The notes under the pieces are model-generated. The model was not told the DNA's origin. It saw only the letters and a list, made by a program, of their open reading frames with translations, and searched no databases. Shown here one piece after another: positions 17,223-22,500 of a stretch of 22,500 nucleotides of DNA. Numbering within the stretch: the first letter of the stretch is position 1; each line of letters begins with the position of its first letter. The translations under genes and the position numbers were made by a program. This DNA is from Prorocentrum cordatum. Its lineage: Eukaryota > Sar > Dinophyceae > Prorocentrales > Prorocentraceae. The stretch spans positions 65,001 to 87,500 of the forward strand of contig CAUYUJ010014340.1 in assembly GCA_963575745.1 (NCBI GenBank). The letters are read 5' to 3'.

Positions 17223-18265
17223 TATTATTATTATTATTATTATTATGTTTCTTATTTTTCTTCTTCTTCTTATGAATAATATTCTTCTCCATCTTTTTAT
17301 TAGTAGTATTATCATTATTACTATTCTTCTGCTTATTATTGGTATTCTTCTTATTATTATTCTTCGCATTATTATTCTTATTACTTGTCTTCTTCTTCTT
17401 ATTATTATTATTTTTAAAAATACTATTATTATTAGTATCCTTATTATTCGTCTTCTTCTTCTTCTTATTCTTCTTATTATCATTATTCTTCTTATTATTC
17501 ATATTATTCTTCTTAATATCACTAGTATTATTATTCTCATTATTATTCTCATTATTATTATTATTAGTATTCTTATTATTCTTATTATTATTATCTTGTG
17601 ATTATTCTTAGTATTCTTCTTATTACTATTCTTCATATTATCATTCTTCTTAATATTATGGTTATTCTTCTTATTATTCTTAGTCTTCTTCTTATTATTA
17701 TTATTCTTCTTATTCGCGTTAGTATCCGTCTTCTTATTCGTCTTCTTCTTCGTATTCGTATTCGTCTTCGTCTTGGTCTTAGTATTATTATTATTATTTG
17801 TATTATTATTGGTATTATTATTCGTATTATTATTACTTTTATTATTATGAGTATTCCTCTTCCTCTTCCTCTTCCTCTTCCTCCTCCTCCTCCTCCTCCT
17901 CCTCCTCCTCCTCCTCCTCCCCCTCCCCCTCCCCCTCCCCCTCCCCTCCGCCTCCTCCTCCTCCTCCTCCCTCCTCCTCCTCCTCCTCCTCCTCCTCCCC
18001 TCCTCCTCCTCCTCCTCCTCCTCCTCCTCCTCCTCCTCCCCTCCCCCCTCCCCCCCCCTCCCCTCCCTCCCTCCCTCCCTCCCTCCCTCCCTCCCTCCGC
18101 CCTCCTCCTCCTCCTCCTCCTCCTCCTCCTCCTCCTCCTCCTCCTCCTCCTCCTCCTCTTCTTCCCCATCCCGATCCTCCCCCCTCCTCCTTTCCGTCGT
18201 CGTCCTCTTCCTCCTCCCCCTTCCCCTCCTCATCCCTCTTTTCTCGTCGTCCCCCTCCGTTTCCT
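16593..18265. repeat. 1.7 kb triplet-periodic pyrimidine-biased tract
   Basis: Consecutive blocks all keep three-base periodicity for most of the length. They are (TCC)n, (TCG)n, mixed TTA/TTC, about 15 units of the 9 bp CCTCCTCCG (16915-17055), (TTC)n, about 12 units of (ATC)n (17186-17222), a long TTA/TTC/TTG middle (17223-17855), then (CTT/CCT), (TCC)n, CCCCT-type units, a CCCT tetramer block (about 18060-18098) and (TCC)n. GC content is high at both ends and low in the middle. The plus strand is nearly all pyrimidine outside the AT-rich middle, so triplex or other non-B structure is plausible. Open frames here are artefacts of the repeat. Confidence 0.9.
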
Positions 18266-18271
18266 CTCTTT

Positions 18272-18716
18272 TACTTGGAACGAATGCAAACACAGCCCGC
18301 CGCAGGCGCCGAAATTTTGGCTTGTTCAGTAAACGTAAATTGGGTCGCGGGTGGGGTTGGTCGCGGGCTCTCCACCTCCACCTGGAAGGAATTCAAAAAC
18401 AGCCCCCGCAGGCGCCGAACATTTTGATTTGTATACTGAACGCGGTTTGGGTCGCAAGAACTCCACCTGGAACGAATGCAGAAAAAACCCGCCGCAGGCG
18501 CTGCAATTTTGGTTTGCGCAATGAACGTAGATTGGGTCGCGGGTGGGTCGCAGGCTCTCCACCTTCACCTGGAGGAAACTCGAGAACAGCCCGCCGCAAG
18601 CGCCGAACATTTTGAATTGTACACTGAACGCGGTTTGGGTCACAACCAAAAAAAACAAACAAAACAAAAACACGGGGGGGGGACAAAAAAAAAAACGCCG
18701 CAGGCGCCGCAAATTT
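18272..18716. repeat. ~85-107 bp satellite, two alternating unit types
   Basis: Units begin CACCTGGAACGAATGCA at about 18272, 18379, 18465 and 18566, with a partial unit at about 18692 and a stray one at 18824. All contain GCCGCAGGCGCCG. Type 1 continues AATTTTGG and ends GTAAATTGGGTCGCGGGT; type 2 continues AACATTTTGA and ends ACTGAACGCGGTTTGGGTC. The order is 1-2-1-2, a ~195 bp dimer. Confidence 0.8.
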
Positions 18717-19200
18717 TGGGTGGGTCGCGGGGTGGGTCGCGGGGGGTCGCAGGTGGGTCGCGGTGGGTCGCGGGTGGGTTGCGGGCGCGGTTTTTGGGTC
18801 GCGGGAAGGGTCACAAGTTCTCCACCTGGAACGAATGCAAAAGAAACATGCCGCAGGGCCAGGCGGGTGGGTCGCGGGGTGGGTCGCGGGTGGGTCGCGG
18901 GTGGGTCGCGGGTGGGTCGCGGGTGGGTCGCGGGGTGGGTCGCGGGTGGGTCGCGGGGTGGGTCGCCGGTGGGTCGCGGGTGGGTCGCGGGTGGGTCGCC
19001 GGTGGGTCGCCGTGGGGTCTCGGGGTGGCTCGCGGGCGGGTCGCGGGGTGGGTCGCGGGTGGGTCGCGGGTGGGTCGCGGGTGGGTCGCGGGGTGGGTCG
19101 CGGGTGGGTCGCGGGGTGTGTCGCGGGTGGGTCGCGAGTGGGTCGCGGGGCGGGTCGCGGGCGGGTCGCGAGGCGGGTTTTGGGGCGGGTTTTGGGCGGG
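18717..19200 (+). repeat. GGGTCGC minisatellite (10-12 bp units)
   Basis: About 40 units of GGGTCGCGGGT and close variants, interrupted once by a satellite fragment at about 18816-18865. G runs of three or more recur every 4-8 bases on the plus strand, so G-quadruplex potential is high. Long Gly/Arg/Trp/Val frames across it are artefacts. Confidence 0.9.
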
Positions 19201-19216
19201 GCGACGACAGCATCAG

Positions 19217-19217
<1 letters not shown>

Positions 19218-19304
<87 letters not shown>
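19218..19304 (+). repeat. (CAA)n tract 9
   Basis: About 28 uninterrupted CAA units. Confidence 0.95.
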
Positions 19305-19305
<1 letters not shown>

Positions 19306-20048
19306 TACTAGCACGTGGGGGCACTCCGTTCTCACCAGTGCCAGGGTTTTCATAGGAGGCGGGCAATACCCCCACTTTGTGGGGGGGCCGGTTCAAGCTC
19401 TACCAAATTTCCAAACGACTCTTCGCCACCACCCACACCCAGCTTCCCGCCCTATGACGTTCGGACACTTCACTTCGTGGCATGCGGACGACCGTGGCTA
19501 CTATTCAGGGCCCCGCGGCCGACGACGACGGCGTGCGCGCGCGAAGAAAAAACGAATGTGTCCCGCATGGTATTATTTGACAGGGATGATGGCCCTGGCA
19601 GGTGCGCAACCGTTGTTGCAGAAGTTCGAAAAAGTTGCTCGCAAAAGCCCGTTTGACAGAAATGATTAAAAAGTGTTTGGTTTCCTACGAATCCGCAAGA
19701 GCGCGCGGGATGAAATTTTGACATTTTTTGTTTGAAAAACCATTGGTTTTTTGATGTTTTTATGTTAAAATCGCTACGAAAACTAAGGTTTTGGAAGGAT
19801 TTCGTCTTGCGCGCGCGAATGTCCACTTTACCTCATTTTTGCAAGGGATTCTTGAAGTTTGGTTATGTTAGAACAAGAAATGTCAACTTTAGCTAATTGT
19901 TTGCAACAACACAACCGGATCTGGATCACATCGTTTTACCTGAGACTTCCTCACGAAAATGATGAAAATGAGGCTGCGGCCTAGGCGCGGCGGGGGGGGC
20001 GCGCACCAGGGGTCCCAACAATAATTGTTCTTAAGAAGAAATAATGTT
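19305..20048 (+). mobile_element. Repeat family copy A6
   Basis: Head ATTACTAGCACGTGGGG as in A1 and A4, hairpin at 19369-19385, terminus of the TTATTCTTAAGAAGAA class with one change (TTGTTCTTAAG). The second GCAAGGGA subrepeat is shortened near 19890-19910 relative to A1. Confidence 0.7.
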
Positions 20049-20086
20049 CAACAACAACAACAACAACAACACAACAACAACAACAA
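20049..20086 (+). repeat. (CAA)n tract 10
   Basis: About 12 CAA units with one ACA slip. Confidence 0.95.
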
Positions 20087-20925
20087 TCATTTTACCCGAA
20101 CGCGTGGTGTTCTCCCCAGTGCCAGGGTTTTCATACGACACCAGGCAATACCCCCACTTCGTGGGGGGGCATTACAAGCTCTACCAAATATCCAAACGAC
20201 TCTTCGCGACCACCCAAACCCAGCTTCCCGCCCTATGACGTTGGGACACTTCACTTCGTGGCGTGCGGACGACCGTGGCTACTACACTGGCGTGGGGTAC
20301 ACACCCACAGAACTTGGTCACTTATTCGGGGTCGTGTGATTTTATGATGCGCGGTGCTAAAATTCTTAAGAACCCAATGGTTTTTGGAGATTTCGGCGTG
20401 CGCGCGCAAAAAACGAATGTGTCCCGCATGGTATTATTTGACAGGGATGATGGCCCTGGCAGGTGCGCAACCGTTGTCGCAGAAGTTCGAAAAAGTTGCT
20501 CGCAAAAGCCCGTTTGACAGAAATGTTTAAAAAGTGTTGGTTTCCTACGAATCCGCAAGAGCGCGCGGGATGAGATTTTGACATTTTTTTGTTGAAAAAC
20601 CATTGGTTTTTTGATGTTTTTATGTTAAAATCGCTCCGAACACTAAGCTTTTGGAAGGATTTCGTCTTGCGCGCGCGAATGTCCACTTTACCTTATTTTT
20701 TGCAAGGGATTCTTGAAATTTGATTATATTAGAACAAGAAATGTCATTTTATAGTGTTTTTTGCAAGGGAAAACGGATTACAACAAAACAACCTGATCTG
20801 GATGACATCGAATTACCTGAGGCTTCCTCACGAAAATGATGAAAACGTGGCTGCGGCCTAGGCGCGGCGGGGGGGGCGCGCACCAGGGGGCCCAACAATA
20901 ATTATTCTTTAGAATTAATAATGTT
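20087..20925 (+). mobile_element. Chimeric copy: B head joined to A tail
   Basis: The left ~245 bases follow the B sequence (ATCATTTTACCCGAACGC, hairpin at 20151-20167 with loop TTC, ACACTGGCGTGGGGTACAC, CACTTATTCGGGG). After a ~75-base linker (about 20332-20405, with AGAACCCAATGG and GGCGTGCGCGCGC) it follows the A sequence (CGAATGTGTCCCGCATGG) to the shared terminus, palindrome form TTATTCTTTAGAATTAATAA. Confidence 0.7.
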
Positions 20926-20979
20926 CAACAGCAACAGCAACAGCAACAGCAACAACAACGACAACAACAACAACAACAA
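20926..20979 (+). repeat. CAG-CAA tract 11
   Basis: Begins as CAACAG hexamers and becomes pure CAA, like the start of tract 5. Confidence 0.95.
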
Positions 20980-21149
20980 TCATTTTAAGACTGTTCGCTC
21001 TTATCTGCTCGCGTGTCGTTCAATATGCACATCCCAAACCCTGGATACCCGCCCTCTTCGTCTTCGATCGTACCCCCGCTTGGGGGGTATATTCATTCCC
21101 TGCCACGCGTGGTTAATGAAGCCCTTGAAAACGAAGGGTAACAGATAAC

Positions 21150-21760
21150 ATAGTGAGGACGAAGGGATTGGAGGAAGGGGGGCAAGAAGGTGGGAGGGCG
21201 ATGCTTTGCGCTGCGAGTGGCGATTCAGCTTGCGCCACGGCTTGCGCCAGCCACTCCGACACAGGTTAACAATAAGTTTCGCCATGGGTCGCGCCTTAAA
21301 CAGCGCCACGCACCACCCCGTTGAAAGGACATATCGTGGATGCCCCCACGGGGGGACGTACAGCTGCGAACTGGTGTCAGAAACAAATTTCGTGGAATCC
21401 TGGAAAGAAGCGGGATGTTGGGCGAGTGGGGCAGAAGGATAGTGAGAACTGCAACCGCGTCGAGAGGGGCGCGGGGATATGGGGTGGATTGGGACGGAGT
21501 GGACAAGAGTAGAATCTCGGGAGGAGGAGGGGCAAGGAGTGAAGGAGAGGAACTGGAAGGAGTGCGGAGGAGCGGGGGGCGCGCGGAGGAATCTGGAAGA
21601 GGGACTGGGGATAATTTGGTAGAAATGCGGAATGCGAGCGGAAAGTGGTGGAAATTGTTGGGGTGGGATGGGGTAGCCTGGGGAAGACTGGGCGACATGC
21701 GACGAACTGAGGAATACCACAATGAAGTACGAACGACATGAAAATGAAGTTAAAGGGAAA
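21150..21760. other. Purine-rich, G-rich segment of C2
   Basis: GGAGGAAGG and GGGGATTGG-type sequence, most biased at 21430-21690, matching in position the polypurine tract of C1 but less pure. A minus-strand Ser/Pro-rich frame (21001-21720) is explained by composition. No gene is called. Confidence 0.45.
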
Positions 21761-21903
21761 GAGTAGAGAAGACAGGGACAGAACGTTTAAAAGTGGGGGC
21801 AGGTGGATACGAGCGGAGACTGGTGCGGAAACAAGGCGCGGGGGGGTTGGAAGGCGCCCGAAAGCCTCCTATGACCTCTGGGGGGGCTCGGAATAACCCC
21901 GAT

Positions 21904-22310
21904 GACCACGAAGGGCAGTTAATCCGGGGCCACAGAGGGCAGCGACGGGGCCACTGAGGGCAGAAACGGGGCCACGAAGGGCAGAAAGGGGGCCACAAAG
22001 GGCGACAGCGGGGCCACGAAGGGCATGCATATGGGGCCACGACGGGCGCGAACGAGCGGGGGCCACGAAGGGCATTCGTATATGGGGCCACAAGGGGCGA
22101 CAACGGGGCCACTGAGGGCAGCAAAGGGGCCACGAAGGGCAGCGAGAGGGCCACGAAGGGCGACAGCGGGGCTACGAAGGGCATGTGTATGGAGCCACGA
22201 CGGGCGACTGCGAGCGGGGGCCACGAACGGCATATACTGCAAGGCCACAGTGGGCAGCGACGGGGCCACTGAGGGCAGCAACGGGGCCACGAAGGGCAGC
22301 GAGTGAAAAC
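21904..22310. repeat. ~21 bp minisatellite in a ~158 bp higher-order repeat
   Basis: The basic unit is GGGGCCACGAAGGGCAGCGA with variants, about 17 copies. Seven different units form a block repeated at a spacing of 157-158 bases: CCACTGAGGG occurs at 21951, 22109 and 22266, and the marked unit GCATGCATAT/GCATGTGTAT occurs at 22023 and 22181. There are 2.3 blocks. Long Trp-Pro-rich minus-strand frames are artefacts. Confidence 0.85.
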
Positions 22311-22475
22311 GACCGCGGAACCAGTACGGGCAGCGAGGGGCATCGAAGGCGGGCGAAGGGCAGCGAGCGGCGACTGCAGTCCCTAACGTGCTGGTCGGGC
22401 GGGCAGGCCCTGACGGGCGGGTCGAACGGGTGGGCCGTTGAAGCGTAAATTCCGCCTGAACCGCCAGGCAAAATG

Positions 22476-22500
22476 TAGCGGGAGCGCGATTCCTGAGTGT
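22476..22500. repeat. 40 bp satellite unit (type b) at the window edge
   Basis: GCGGGAGCGCGATTCCTGAG matches type b units of the array at 13523-13913. The array presumably continues to the right. Confidence 0.65.

Larger units (their letters stand above)
20980..22500 (+). mobile_element. C-type element copy C2, incomplete at the right edge
   Basis: It starts ATCATTTTAAGACTG and matches C1 for about 120 bases. A strong hairpin TACCCCC-GCTTG-GGGGGTA lies at 21069-21087, in the position corresponding to the GC hairpin of A and B. It then has purine-rich DNA, an inserted minisatellite (21904-22310), CGGGCGGGC-type sequence also seen in C1 at 13580-13615, and at the very end one type b unit of the 40 bp satellite. 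The module order matches C1. The terminus lies outside the window. Confidence 0.4.

Noticed and set aside
18300-18330. Partial match to the dinoflagellate spliced-leader end (ATTTTGGCTTG)
   Set aside because: Only about nine bases agree with the known leader, and the phrase is part of a satellite unit that varies between copies.
16511-18332. Long Ser-, Leu-, Pro-, Ile- or Arg-rich open frames across the triplet tract
   Set aside because: A pyrimidine-biased triplet repeat is open in several frames on both strands by composition alone.
18717-19200. Telomere-like repeat
   Set aside because: GGGTCGCGGGT does not match a known telomere repeat, is internal, and is explained by the neighbouring satellite.
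18476-19396. Open frames of 300-400 codons on both strands over the GGGTCGC array
   Set aside because: Products are pure repeats (Trp-Val-Ala-Gly or Thr-Arg-Pro types), open on both strands at once, with no non-repeat domain.
5343-20925. Repeated copies as an assembly duplication artefact
   Set aside because: Copies differ by indels, heads, terminus forms and tail lengths, so they are not mere duplicates of one read set. B1 and B2 are similar enough that a check is still sensible.
5299-20979. Poly-Asn, poly-Gln or poly-Thr proteins from the CAA tracts
   Set aside because: Each frame exists only because CAA/AAC/ACA repeats lack stops; none connects to a supported gene.
21750-22343. 197-codon Trp/Pro-rich minus-strand frame
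   Set aside because: It follows the 21-base minisatellite exactly; 21 is a multiple of three, so a frame stays open without selection.

Overview
This window reads as repeat-dominated nuclear DNA from a eukaryote, most likely a unicellular alga or related protist. I see no bacterial-style operon, ribosome-binding site, tRNA or rRNA. A gag-like fragment with a zinc-knuckle followed by a Lys-Gly-rich run, together with the GC-rich flanks and very heavy simple repeats, would suit a dinoflagellate-like genome. That assignment is a guess. No intact, confidently named protein gene is present.

Positions 1-4940 are the only part that looks ancestrally genic. All believable coding signal is on the minus strand: a partial open frame leaving the left edge, several broken GC-rich fragments, a degraded gag-like polyprotein piece (2703-3896) with a damaged CCHC knuckle, and a single-frame 276-codon locus (4086-4913) with one internal TAA and a predicted membrane segment. 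A 14-base hairpin motif recurs four times here.

Positions 5164-20979 are a mosaic of cassettes separated by eleven CAA-rich tracts, all with CAA on the + strand. Seven cassettes belong to one repeat family with two body types, here called A (5343, 6253, 8243, 19305) and B (7081, 15320), plus one B-to-A chimera (20087). All seven share a GC hairpin near the left end and the same right terminus, which runs into (CAA)n. Two further cassettes (C1 at 12939, C2 at 20980) have a different head; C1 ends in a degenerate version of the same terminus. The arrangement suggests a family of CAA-tailed elements that insert into CAA tracts in one orientation, or alternatively a macrosatellite that spreads by unequal exchange.

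Between these lie other arrays: a 15-16 bp minisatellite (5164), a 40 bp two-type satellite (13523, reappearing at the right edge), an array of seven hairpins with a recurring CCG loop (14180-14418), a 1.7 kb triplet tract graded from GC-rich to AT-rich and back (16593-18265), a two-type ~100 bp satellite (18272) that seems to have given rise to a GGGTCGC minisatellite (18717), and a ~158 bp higher-order minisatellite (21904-22310). The segment 9223-12720 is mostly non-repetitive within the window, with only weak coding hints and one AT-rich island.
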